Origin: Hymenobacter sp. DG25B
GTDB lineage: Bacteria > Bacteroidota > Bacteroidia > Cytophagales > Hymenobacteraceae
Assembly (NCBI RefSeq): GCF_000801315.1
Contig: NZ_CP010054.1
Span: 1-64,000, forward strand
Length of the DNA stretch: 64,000 bases
Reading direction: 5' to 3'
Position numbers and translations under genes: made by a program. Of this stretch, positions 26,576-35,564 are shown piece after piece. Below the pieces are notes generated by a model. It was not told the DNA's origin. It ran no database searches and saw only the letters and a list, made by a program, of their open reading frames with translations. Every line of letters starts with the position of its first letter. Position 1 is the first letter of the stretch.

Positions 26576-29500
26576 ATGCAGCCCATTACCTATCGCCACT
26601 TAAGGCGCAAGCTGCAGCAGGCCACGCATTTATATACGGCCACCCGCACAGAGGCGCAACAGCTGCACAAGCAATTAGCACAGCAGCAGGTAGCCGCGGC
26701 CAGCCTGTCGGCTACTCTCCTGCAAACGGTTACCACGGCTGTTCTGGCTGAGAATGACCAGCAGCAGATAACCCTGTTAAACCAACGCTTCTGTGACCTG
26801 TTTGGGCTGCCGGAGTCGCCCCAGAGCTACGTGGGCCAGCTCCAGACCCAGGTCTATACCCAGGCAGCTCATGCGCTGCTGCACTCGCCCGCCACGCAGC
26901 ACAGCACTACTCAGGCGGTGGCCCAGCAGCAGCCATTGCGTGATGTCGTTATTCCGCTCTCTAATGGCTTAATTGTAAAGCAGCAGTACTTACCGGTGGT
27001 GCTGGAAGGCCATACGCTGCTGCACCTCTGGAGCTACGAGGATGTAACGGCCCAGCAGTGTGCCCAGCGCCGCATCGAAGAGCTTTCCCGGCTGGCAGAG
27101 CAAAGCCCCCACCCCATTATCTGCTTTAATAGCCGGGGGGAGGCACAGTACACCAACCCGGCCGGCCGGGCAGTGCTGGATGTACTAACTGACCAGTCCG
27201 ACAACATGGCTTTTCTGCAGCGGGAAATAGCCCGGGCCTTGCACGAAGGACAAGCCTGCGTCAGTGAATGGCCGCTGCAGCAGCAGCTATACCTCTGGAC
27301 CGTGGTGCCCCTGGCCGGTGAAAACTGCGCCAACGTGTACTTAACCGACCTTACCGGGCAGCGGCGCGCGGAAAGAGACTTACTGCGGGGACAGTTGTTT
27401 ACCAACCGTATCAACGATACGGTTCCTAACCTGGTTTACTTATATGATCTGGAGGAAGGGCGCCTGCTGTATGCCAATCAGCAGAGCCTGCCTTTGTTAG
27501 GGTATACCCCCGCCGAGCTGCAGGAAATGAGCACCAACCTGCTCTCCATGCTCATGCGCGAGGAAGATGCAGCTCTGGTAAAAAAACAAATTCAGGCTAC
27601 TGGTGCGCTGGCTGATGGGGAAACCCTGCTGAATGAGTACCACATCCGGCACCGGGATGGCAGCTCCCGGTGGCTGCGCACCCGCACTGTGGCCTTCACC
27701 TGCTACCCCAACGGGCAGGTGCGCCAGTTGGTGGGCAGTGCGGAAGATGTAACCGCCCAGCGGACTATTGCGGAGGAGCTGCGCCACAACCGGCTGCTGC
27801 TGGAGCGCATCATCAACACGGCACCTAACCTGATTTACATTTTCGATCTGGAGGAAAGTCGCAGTGTATACTGCAACCACCACACGGAAATTATTCTGGG
27901 CTATACCAGTGAAGAAATTGTGGGCATGGGCCCGGCCATGATGCAGCAGCTGATTCCGCCCAAGCAGCGGCGCCTGCTCCAGCAGCACTGGAACCAGTTG
28001 GTGCAAGCCGCAGACGGCGACGTTTTCACCCTGGAGTACCACATGCCCCACCGGGATGGCAGCTCCCGGTGGCTGCGGATACGAAGCACCCCTTTTGAGC
28101 GGGATGCTACCGGCCGCGTGAAGCTGGTAGTAGGCTCGGCGGAGGATATCACCCCCTGGAAACTAGCGGAGAAACAGCAGCTGGCGGCTGCCCAGCGGCT
28201 GGAGGAGCAAAACCGCCTGTTTCGCCAGGTAATTGATTCTACTCCACACTTGATTTATCTAAAAGACCACACCGGGCGCTATGTGCTGGCCAATGAGGCT
28301 ACGGCCCAACTGCACAGCATGAGCTTGCCCGAGCTGTTAGCCGCCTCCCCGGAAGAGCTGCATCCCATACCCGAGCAACGCCGGAAATATCTTTTTCAGG
28401 ACCAGCAGGTTATCAGCACCGGGCAGGAGCTACGCGCGGAGAAAGAGTTTACCCGCCCCAACGGCCAGCCGGTCTGGCTCTACACCATTAAACGGCCTTT
28501 TGTGCTGGCCGATGGCTCCGTACAAGTACTGGGCATCGACAGTAACATTACCAACTTAAAACAAACCCAGCTGGCTCTGAACGAGGCCAAGGAAAACGCC
28601 GAAAAAACCGCCCGCGCCAAACAGGATTTCCTCGCCAACATGAGCCACGAAATCCGGACCCCCATGCACGGTATTCTGGGCATTGCCGGGTTACTAGCCA
28701 AAACGAAGCTCACCACCAGTCAACAGGAATATCTGCAGCACATCCGGGAGTCGGCGGAGCATTTGCTGGTGGTTATCAATGATATTCTGGCCATTACGCA
28801 ACTGGGGCCGGTAAGATCAAAGTAGAAGCTACGTCCTTCGATGTGCGGGATGTTCTTCACCGCAGCCTGGAATCCGTACGTTTTAAGGCCCAGGAAAAGA
28901 AAATCAAGCTGGAGCTGTGCCCCCCGCCTACCACCGATACCCGCGTGGTGGGCGACCCTTACCGCCTGACCCAGATTCTGCTGAATCTGCTGGGCAACGC
29001 CATTAAGTTTACGGTGCAAGGGCAGATTACCCTGCGCTGCGAACGGCTGAGTCCGTTGCACGCGCCACCCCGGTTTGCCTTCACCGTACAGGACACCGGT
29101 ATTGGAATTCCGGCGCCCCAGCTGCGGCATATTTTTGAGGCTTTCACCCAGGCCTCGGCAAGCACGGCCCGGGAGTATGGGGGCACCGGCTTAGGCCTGA
29201 GTATCAGCAAAGGGCTGGTGGAGCTTTTGGGTGGCACTATCACGGTGGAAAGCCAGGTACACCAGGGCAGTGCCTTCCGGGTAGAGCTGCCTTTTCGCCA
29301 ACCCGATGCTTTTTCGCCGGCCGCTTCATCTACCCCAACCGCCGCCCACCCCCCGCTGGGCCCCTACCGAATCCTGCTGGCAGAAGACAATGAAGTCAAC
29401 CAGTTTCTCACGCAAAAGCTTCTCCGTAACTGGGGCTTAGTGGTAGACACCGCCCTAAACGGGAAACAGGCCGTGCAGCTCTTTCAGCAGCATGCTTATG

Positions 29501-30087
29501 CATTGGTGCTGATGGACATTCAGATGCCCACCATGGATGGGCCTACCGCCACCCGCCTGCTTCAACGGCATCCTGATGCGCAACGAGCAGCCACGCCCGT
29601 CATTGCCTTAACGGCGCACGCCTTTTCCGATGAGGAGCAACGTTACTGCCAGGCCGGTTTTGTGGGGTATCTGTCGAAACCTTTCCGCGAGGAGCAGCTA
29701 TATGCCGTACTCACCCGCTTTCTGACGGCCGCTGCTAACCTACCCACAGAACCACCCTTGTTTAATCTGACAGCGCTGCAACAAATAGCGCAGGGAGACG
29801 ATGACTTTGTGCGCAATATGGTGCAGCTGTTTAATGAAACCGTGCCGCCAGCTATTGATAAAATGGAACGCCACGCCGCGCAACAGGAGTGGCAGCGGCT
29901 AAGCGAAATGGCTCATCATCTCAAAAGCACTTTCAGCAGCCTGCATATCACGGCGGTGCAGGACGCCCTACGGCAGCTGGAGCTTATTACCTCCTCACCG
30001 CTGGAGCCAGAGCTGGTGGCCGCGTTGGTGCAACACATCAGACAGGTGGCGGCAGCCGTGATGAAGCAGCTGAAAACCCAGCTATAA
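26576..30087 (+). CDS. Hybrid sensor histidine kinase, five PAS domains, receiver and HPt (one frameshift)
   Basis: A cytoplasmic sensor partner for the NtrC-type regulator. An N-terminal coiled coil is followed by about five PAS modules. The third and fourth share the phrase HRDGSSRWLR, suggesting duplication. Then come HisKA (MSHEIRTPMHG), HATPase (LLGNAIKFT, DTGIGIP, GGTGLGLSIS), a receiver (LLAEDNEVNQF, LVLMDIQMPTMDG) and a C-terminal HPt with MAHHLKSTF. No membrane segment was seen. The frame breaks at about 28805: ITQLG should continue AGKIKVEATSF, and adding one G to the GGGG run restores it, giving about 1170 residues. Whether the break is real or a base-calling slip is open. Confidence 0.88.
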
Positions 30088-30286
30088 GTCGGGCACCTAC
30101 TACGGCAGCCAGCCATTGGAAATAGCACTTTGGATACCCAGCGTGCTGGGTCCAGCTGGCACTGTCTTGAAACCTACGGGTTACATTTCAGGTTGAACTT
30201 ATAATAGCTGCTTCACCGTGTCGTTTGCCTGGAAGAAGTTGACTTGAGTAGTTGTTTTTTTGTTCTGTCTTTTAGCCCTGGAACCT

Positions 30287-30403
30287 ATGTCATTGGCCAT
30301 TTTTGCGGGAATTTCACTTGTAGCTACCCTGGTGTTGCGCCATTCCTGGCCCACCCGGCACACTGCGCTACAGCCGGTACCCGTTCCGGCACGGCGGCGC
30401 TAG
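30287..30403 (+). CDS. Candidate 38-residue single-helix membrane peptide
   Basis: The ATG at 30287 gives a peptide with one hydrophobic helix (SLAIFAGISLVATLVL) and a basic tail ending PARRR. A strong intrinsic terminator follows 20 bp later, so a transcript does end here. Positive charges after the helix predict an N-out orientation. Such peptides are seen as small regulators of membrane complexes or as type I toxins; neither can be claimed here. An overlapping longer frame from 30244 reads across the terminator and is rejected. Confidence 0.45.
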   Translation: MSLAIFAGISLVATLVLRHSWPTRHTALQPVPVPARRR

Positions 30404-30423
30404 CCCCGCGTAGCAGCTTTTTT

Positions 30424-30459
30424 AAAGCGGTGCTTCTTCCCGGAAGCACCGCTTTTTTG
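30424..30459 (+). terminator. Strong intrinsic terminator
   Basis: AAAGCGGTGCTTC pairs with GAAGCACCGCTTT around a short loop and runs into six T. It lies 20 bp after the 38-codon ORF. Confidence 0.85.
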
Positions 30460-30507
30460 AATAAGATTTTGGCCGATGAATCTTCAATTCCCGCCAAAGT
30501 GCAACAA

Positions 30508-30542
30508 CAAAAAAGCCACCCCTGTAAGAGGCCGCTTTTTTT
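30508..30542 (-). terminator. Probable bidirectional terminator
   Basis: AAAAAAGC and GCTTTTTTT arms with a partly paired interior lie 22 bp after the end of the minus-strand T9SS-domain gene. Confidence 0.5.
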
Positions 30543-30563
30543 ATAATGGGCAAATCGAATGAT

Positions 30564-30938
30564 TTAGCGGATTACCAGCTTGCGCATCGTACTGCTCTCA
30601 TCTGATTCCAGCTTGACATAGTACAAGCCGCTGGCAAACTTGCTTAGGTCCAGCGTTTTGGTAAACCGGTCGTTCAGTTCTGTTAATGATTCCCGGTAAA
30701 TAACGGTGCCAATGACGTTCAGGATACGCAGCTCCATTTTGCGGCTCTCAGCCCCGGAAATGGAGATATGCACAATACCCGTGCTGGGGTTAGGAAACAC
30801 CAGCAGACTTTTTTCCTCCAAAGCCGGTTTAGCCGTAGGCTTGGTTGCCGGTTGGGCTACTGCCACCGGAATGCTCATGCGCAGCGGGCCGGCGCATAAG
30901 AGAGATAGCAACAAAATATAGCGTAGGAGTTTCATCAT
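30564..30938 (-). CDS. Small secreted protein consisting mostly of a T9SS sorting domain
   Basis: The ATGs at 30938 and 30935 start a signal peptide (KLLRYILLLSLLCAG ... VAVAQ). A Thr/Lys/Pro linker follows, then about 80 residues that match a type A C-terminal sorting domain: LLVFPNPSTGIVHIS, MELRILNVIGTVIY, SKFASGLYYVKLES and a basic end KLVIR. No other domain is present, so it is a cargo signal with almost no cargo. A -7 element TACCTTTG lies at 31017-31010, but with no clear TTG at the proper distance. A 31022 start would misplace the signal peptide. Confidence 0.8.
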   Translation of the reverse strand: MMKLLRYILLLSLLCAGPLRMSIPVAVAQPATKPTAKPALEEKSLLVFPNPSTGIVHISISGAESRKMELRILNVIGTVIYRESLTELNDRFTKTLDLSKFASGLYYVKLESDESSTMRKLVIR

Positions 30939-31111
30939 ATTGTGCAGTAGCGTGTAGGCAAATTCAGGGGCCGGATACTTGAGTAACGTGAAGTATTCGG
31001 TTAGGTTTACAAAGGTAACCACCTAATTGTGAAACTGATTAGCTATATATGCTTTCTTTGGGATAAAAGCTGCGTGCACTTTAGCTATTCCGTTAATTTT
31101 TTCAAATAAGC

Positions 31112-32230
31112 ATGCAGAATGTTCTCATTGTGGGGGGTGGCCTGGCCGGCCTCACGGCGGCGCTGGACCTGGCCGACCGGGGCCACGCCGTGACGGTCAT
31201 CGAGCGGAAATCGTACCCGTTTCATAAAGTATGCGGCGAGTACGTGTCCAACGAAGTGCTGCCGTATCTGCACCGCCTGGGCGTAGCACCCGATGCGCTG
31301 GCCCCCGCCTCCCTCACCCACTTTCTCCTTAGCTCCCCGGCCGGGCGCACCCTAACCGCCCCCCTGGATCTGGGCGGCTTTGGCGTAAGCCGCTACACCC
31401 TGGACCACTTCCTCTACCAGCGCGCCCTGGCGCGGGGCGTGCAGTTTGAGCTGCTGGCTACCGTAACCGATGTGCAGTTTGATGCCGCCCGGGATAACCA
31501 TACCGTGCAGCTGGCCGATGGCCGGGCGCTGCCGGCCCGCCTGGTGCTGGGTGCCTACGGCAAGCGGGCCGCCCTGGACCGCCAGCTGCAGCGGCCTTTT
31601 TTTCAGCAACGCTCCCCCTACCTGGGTGTGAAATACCACCTGCGGTATGACATGCCGCGCCACCTGATTGCCCTGCACAACTTTGCCGATGGCTACGCGG
31701 GCATCTCGGCCATTGAAGACGATAAGCTGTGCTTTTGCTACCTCACTACCCGCCGCAACCTAAAAGCCGCGGGCACCATTCCGGCTATGGAAGCCCAGGT
31801 GCTGGCCCGCAATCCGCAGCTGCGCGCCATTCTGCAGGAGGCCGAGTTCCTGTATCCGCAGCCGGAGGTAATCAATGAAATATCCTTCGCGCCTAAAAGC
31901 CCGGTAGAAAACCATGTACTGATGTGCGGCGACGCGGCCGGCCTGATTACGCCGCTCTGCGGCAACGGCATGGCCATGGCCATCCACGGGGCCGCTCTGG
32001 CCGCCCGGCTAACCCACGATTTCCTGACCAAAAGTATAGCCCGCCCCGAGCTGGAGGCCCGCTACCGCCATGGCTGGCAGCAGCTGTTTGGCACCCGCCT
32101 GCGGGTGGGTCGGGCCGTGCAGGGCCTCTTCGGGCACCCCGTCCTGAGCGAGGCTTTGGTGGGTGGCATGCGCCACTGGCCGGCTGGCGTGCAGCTGCTT
32201 ATGCGGCGCACCCACGGCAAGGCTTTTTAA
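31112..32230 (+). CDS. FAD-dependent oxidoreductase (geranylgeranyl-reductase-like)
   Basis: The N-terminus has the dinucleotide fold VLIVGGGLAGLTAALDLADRG and then VIERKSYPFHKVCGEYVSNEVLPYL, the CGEYVS signature of the GGR/flavin hydroxylase group. The second FAD motif is VLMCGDAAGLITPLCGNGMAMA. It is the first of three genes with short gaps and the same strand (type III PKS 63 bp later, then a methyltransferase), so it most likely hydroxylates or reduces the polyketide product. Low similarity within the family prevents a firmer statement. Confidence 0.85.
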   Translation: MQNVLIVGGGLAGLTAALDLADRGHAVTVIERKSYPFHKVCGEYVSNEVLPYLHRLGVAPDALAPASLTHFLLSSPAGRTLTAPLDLGGFGVSRYTLDHFLYQRALARGVQFELLATVTDVQFDAARDNHTVQLADGRALPARLVLGAYGKRAALDRQLQRPFFQQRSPYLGVKYHLRYDMPRHLIALHNFADGYAGISAIEDDKLCFCYLTTRRNLKAAGTIPAMEAQVLARNPQLRAILQEAEFLYPQPEVINEISFAPKSPVENHVLMCGDAAGLITPLCGNGMAMAIHGAALAARLTHDFLTKSIARPELEARYRHGWQQLFGTRLRVGRAVQGLFGHPVLSEALVGGMRHWPAGVQLLMRRTHGKAF

Positions 32231-32293
32231 CTGAATTTTGGCATAGGCAATCCACGGTGCCCATCCGGGCGTAATTTGCGTATACTGCGCCCA

Positions 32294-33472
32294 ATGACAA
32301 GCTATCTGTGTGCCATCGGCACTGCTACTCCTACACACCGCATTGCGCAGGCGCAAATAGCCAGCTTTATGGCGGCAGCCCTGCAGTTTGACGCCGCTGC
32401 CACCCGCAAGCTGCAGGCCCTGTACCGCGTGTCCGGTATTGAGCAGCGGCACTCCGTACTGGCCGATTATGCCCGCACAAACGGCGAGTTTGAGTTCTTC
32501 CCGAATACGCCTGATCTGGAGCCGTTTCCCACCGTGGGGCAGCGCCTGGGTATTTATCGGGAGCACGCGCTGCCACTTTCCGTAGAAGCCGCGCTGGATT
32601 GCCTGGCGCAGCTGCCGGAGGCTACGCCGGCTACCATCACCCACCTGATTACCGTGAGCTGTACCGGTATGTATGCGCCGGGGCTGGATATAGAGCTGGT
32701 GAAAGCCCTGGGCCTGCAGCCCAACGTGCAGCGCACCTGCGTCAATTTCATGGGCTGCTACGCCGCCTTTAATGCCCTGAAGCTGGCCGATGCCTTTTGC
32801 CGGGCCGATGCCGACGCCCAGGTGCTGATTGTGTGCACCGAGCTGTGCACCCTGCACTTCCAGAAAAGCCCCGACGACGACCACCTGGTGTCGAATGCCT
32901 TGTTCAGTGACGGCTCGGCGGCGGCGCTGGTGCAGGCACGCCCGGCCAGCCAGGGCCCCAGCCTGGCCCTGGAAGCCTTCCACTGCGCTCTGGAGCCCGA
33001 TGGCCACGACGATATGGCCTGGCACATCAATGATTTCGGCTTTGAAATGACGCTGTCTTCCTACGTACCCAAGCTCATTCAGCGGGGTATCCGGCAGCTG
33101 ACGGAACGCCTGCTGCAGAATCTGCCCGTGCAGCTAGCCGATATTCACTCCTTCGCCATTCACCCGGGTGGGCGCAAGATTCTGGAAACCATTGAGCAGG
33201 AGTTGGGCATCTCGCGCCACGATAACCGCTTTGCCTACAAAGTGCTGCGGGAATACGGCAACATGTCGTCGGCCACGGTGCTGTTTGTGCTGCGCGAGCT
33301 GATGCAAAACCTTACTCCCGCCGATGCCGGCGCGCCGGTGCTGAGCTTTGCCTTTGGCCCGGGCCTAACTTTGGAAGCCATGCTGCTGCAGGTATGTTAC
33401 CAGCCGGTTGCTGCTAACGCCAGCCAACCAGCCCGGCAGACGGAAGCCGCGCACCAGCCGCTGGCTTACTAA
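32294..33472 (+). CDS. Type III polyketide synthase (chalcone/alkylresorcinol synthase-like)
   Basis: This thiolase-fold enzyme extends an acyl-CoA starter with malonyl-CoA. Catalytic residues are visible: Cys in VSCTGMYAPGLDIELV, His in FAIHPGGRKILE and Asn in YGNMSSATVLFVL. The C-terminal GPGLTLEAMLL is also typical. The ATG at 32294 (MTSYLCAIGTATP) gives the conserved N-terminus. It stands between a flavoprotein and a methyltransferase, the same trio of activities as the Streptomyces griseus srsABC phenolic-lipid operon. The product is likely a long-chain pyrone, resorcinol or quinol lipid (inference). Confidence 0.92.
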   Translation: MTSYLCAIGTATPTHRIAQAQIASFMAAALQFDAAATRKLQALYRVSGIEQRHSVLADYARTNGEFEFFPNTPDLEPFPTVGQRLGIYREHALPLSVEAALDCLAQLPEATPATITHLITVSCTGMYAPGLDIELVKALGLQPNVQRTCVNFMGCYAAFNALKLADAFCRADADAQVLIVCTELCTLHFQKSPDDDHLVSNALFSDGSAAALVQARPASQGPSLALEAFHCALEPDGHDDMAWHINDFGFEMTLSSYVPKLIQRGIRQLTERLLQNLPVQLADIHSFAIHPGGRKILETIEQELGISRHDNRFAYKVLREYGNMSSATVLFVLRELMQNLTPADAGAPVLSFAFGPGLTLEAMLLQVCYQPVAANASQPARQTEAAHQPLAY

Positions 33473-33517
33473 CCCTGCGGGCACTTCTCATTCTTTCCTG
33501 TTTTCTCTTTTATCAGC

Positions 33518-34228
33518 TTGAACCTCGCCCGCCGCGCTACCCAATCGGAGTTGATGGATGATTTGACGCTGGCTTCCGATGCCCTGCGCCAAAACCTGGA
33601 TGAGCTGGAGCTTATTAACACCCGCCTGGGTGGCTACGGCGTGCTCACTCATGCCTTAGCGCAGCTACGGCCGCACTTTCCCAAAAGCCGCCCCCTGCGC
33701 CTGGCCGACCTAGGCAGCGGCGGCGGCGATACGCTCCGCTACCTGGCCCGCTGGGCCCGCCGGCAGCAGGTACCCGTAGCCCTCACCGGCATCGACGCCA
33801 ATGCGTTTATGGTGGCGTACGCCCGGGAGAAATGCCAGCAGTATCCGGAAATCAGCTTTCAGCAGCAGGATATTTTTGCAACGGATTTTCAGCAGCAGTC
33901 TTTTGATGTGCTCACGTGCAGTTTGTTCTGCCACCACTTCCCGGATGAGCAGCTGGTGCAGCTGCTGCGCCAGTGGCAACAGCAAGCCACGCTGGCGGTT
34001 ATTATTAATGATTTGCACCGGCACCCGCTGGCCTACCACAGCATTAAGTGGTTGACGCGCTTATTCGGGGGCTCTTATTTGGTGCAGCATGATGCGCCGC
34101 TGTCGGTAGCGCGGGCTTTTTCGCGGCAGGACTGGCAGCGCTTGCTGCAGCAGGCCGGTATCCGGCAGTACACGCTGCGCTGGCGCTGGGCATTTCGGTG
34201 GCAGGTCGTTATCACGAAGGAAGCCTGA
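33518..34228 (+). CDS. Class I SAM-dependent methyltransferase
   Basis: The TTG at 33518 gives NLARRATQSELMDDLTLASDALRQ, which I take as the family N-terminus; an ATG at 33554 would lose 12 residues. Motif I is RLADLGSGGGDTLRYLA, followed by ALTGIDANAFMVAYAREK and FDVLTCSLFCHHF. It closes the flavoprotein/PKS operon and probably O- or C-methylates the polyketide head group, as SrsB does in Streptomyces. The terminal half contains IINDLHRHPLAYHSIKWLTRLF, usual for UbiE/MenG-like relatives. Confidence 0.87.
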   Translation: MNLARRATQSELMDDLTLASDALRQNLDELELINTRLGGYGVLTHALAQLRPHFPKSRPLRLADLGSGGGDTLRYLARWARRQQVPVALTGIDANAFMVAYAREKCQQYPEISFQQQDIFATDFQQQSFDVLTCSLFCHHFPDEQLVQLLRQWQQQATLAVIINDLHRHPLAYHSIKWLTRLFGGSYLVQHDAPLSVARAFSRQDWQRLLQQAGIRQYTLRWRWAFRWQVVITKEA

Positions 34229-34256
34229 AAACGGGCGGGCTTTTCACCCTGCCTGC

Positions 34257-35165
34257 TTAGTCATAGAGTCCGGCGGCAACCCGGTAGGTGTTTACGTGGG
34301 CTTCCACAATATCGGCCAGGCGCGTGGAGTAGCCGCCGCCCATGCACACTACCACCGGCACGGCGTGGCGGCGGCACAGTTCCAGCACTTGGTAGTCGCG
34401 CTGGCGGCAGCCTTCCCGGGTTAGCGCCAGGTGCCCCAGCTTATCGGTGGCCAGCACATCTACCCCACTGAGGTAGAATACAAAATCGGGCTGCACTTCC
34501 TGAAACAGGCGGGGCAGGGTTTCCGCCAGCAGCCGGAGGTAGGTGGCGTCATCGGTGCCATCGGGCAGGGGCAGGTCCAGGTCGGAGTGCTCTTTGCGGT
34601 GGGGATAGTTGCGGGCCCCATGCATGGAGAAGGTGAACACGCGCGCATCGTGCTGAAAAATGGCGGCCGTGCCATTTCCCTGGTGCACATCCAGGTCCAC
34701 TATCAGTATCTTCTGAATGCCCAGGTCGGGGTGGGCCAGCAGGTAGTGCGCCGCCACGGCCTGGTCATTGAGCAGGCAGAACCCTTCGCCCCGGTCCTGA
34801 AAAGCGTGGTGCGTGCCGCCGGCTATGTTGAGGGCAATACCGTGGGGCAGGGCGCGGCGGGCACACTCTATGGTGCCGCCCAGAATGGTCACTTCCCGCT
34901 CTATCAGCTGCGCTGACCACGGAAAGCCGGTGGCCCGCTCCTCCTGCCGCGTGAGCTGGCCGTGTACCAGCCGGCGGTAGTAATCAGCGGAATGCGTACG
35001 CAGAATATCGGCCGCCTCGGCCGGCTGCGGGACAAACAGGCTGCTTTCGGAAATAATACCCTCGCGCAACAGCTGTTCCGGCAGCAGCTCATACTTGAGC
35101 ATGGGAAACCGGTGGCTGGCCGGCAAAGAATGCGCATAGAGAGGAGCCCAGGCAACAGGAAGCAT
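34257..35165 (-). CDS. Histone deacetylase-superfamily amidohydrolase
   Basis: This 302-residue Zn-dependent deacetylase is of the AcuC/acetylpolyamine type. Conserved blocks are LNIAGGTHHAF, GEGFCLLNDQAVAA, ILIVDLDVHQGNGTA (zinc-binding Asp and His), FTFSMHGARNYP, and FYLSGVDVLATDKLGHLALT (second Asp). The C-terminus has PVVVCMGGGYS. Substrate in bacteria is usually an acetylated polyamine or a protein lysine. It is convergent with the PKS operon by 28 bp and divergent from nothing; the tRNA-Val gene is upstream on the same strand. Confidence 0.92.
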   Translation of the reverse strand: MLPVAWAPLYAHSLPASHRFPMLKYELLPEQLLREGIISESSLFVPQPAEAADILRTHSADYYRRLVHGQLTRQEERATGFPWSAQLIEREVTILGGTIECARRALPHGIALNIAGGTHHAFQDRGEGFCLLNDQAVAAHYLLAHPDLGIQKILIVDLDVHQGNGTAAIFQHDARVFTFSMHGARNYPHRKEHSDLDLPLPDGTDDATYLRLLAETLPRLFQEVQPDFVFYLSGVDVLATDKLGHLALTREGCRQRDYQVLELCRRHAVPVVVCMGGGYSTRLADIVEAHVNTYRVAAGLYD

Positions 35166-35185
35166 CAGCTGAAATAAAAAGGCAA

Positions 35186-35213
35186 CAAAAAACCCAGCCT
35201 TTTGACCGGGTTC
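35186..35213 (-). terminator. Terminator of tRNA-Val
   Basis: On the minus strand AACCC and GGGTT arms are followed by a T-run (TTTTTTGTTGCC). It lies about 87 nt past the tRNA 3' end. Confidence 0.5.
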
Positions 35214-35300
35214 TTATGTGAGATTCGGGGTTGTATCGTTGGCCAACCGTAAGCAGATTCTCTCCTTCTGCTTGTGGAAAAACGATACGTGAACGATGCG

Positions 35301-35375
35301 TGAGGCATACTGGGCTCGAACCAGTGACCTCTACCCTGTCAAGGTAGCGCTCTGAACCAGCTGAGCTAATGCCCC
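35301..35375 (-). tRNA. tRNA-Val (anticodon GAC)
   Basis: A 75-nt cloverleaf on the minus strand. The acceptor stem pairs GGGGCAT with ATGCCTC (one G-U). The D arm is AGCTCAGCTGGTTCAGAGC, the anticodon stem CTACC/GGTAG with loop TTGACAG (anticodon GAC), and the T arm GGTTCGAGCC. The discriminator is A, and CCA is not encoded. It has an exact upstream promoter (35406-35435). Confidence 0.95.
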
Positions 35376-35405
35376 GACACGTCCACTGGCGGCGGCCGTA
35401 AAAGT

Positions 35406-35435
35406 CAAATATACTGGAAGCCGGTGCATTATCAA
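35406..35435 (-). promoter_or_regulatory. Bacteroidota-type promoter of tRNA-Val
   Basis: On the minus strand TTG (35435-35433), a 19-nt spacer, then TATATTTG (35413-35406). It is an exact match to TTG-N17-23-TAnnTTTG and would start transcription about 25 nt upstream of the tRNA. Confidence 0.75.
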
Positions 35436-35564
35436 CGAAAAACCGACGGTATTTTGTGCTCCCTTATCTACGATATGTAACATTCTAACTGCATCTAAGT
35501 ATAGTCGGATATGATTTGCATGGGCCAGTCCCCTGCTTCCTATTCCACCGAACGACTATATCTT

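Noticed and set aside
30244..30546. 100-codon plus-strand frame
   Set aside because: It runs through a strong terminator and a second hairpin; the 38-codon frame inside it fits better.
35301..35375. tRNA-Asp reading of the tRNA gene
   Set aside because: On the correct (minus) strand the loop is TTGACAG with anticodon GAC, which is Val; GTC appears only on the plus strand.
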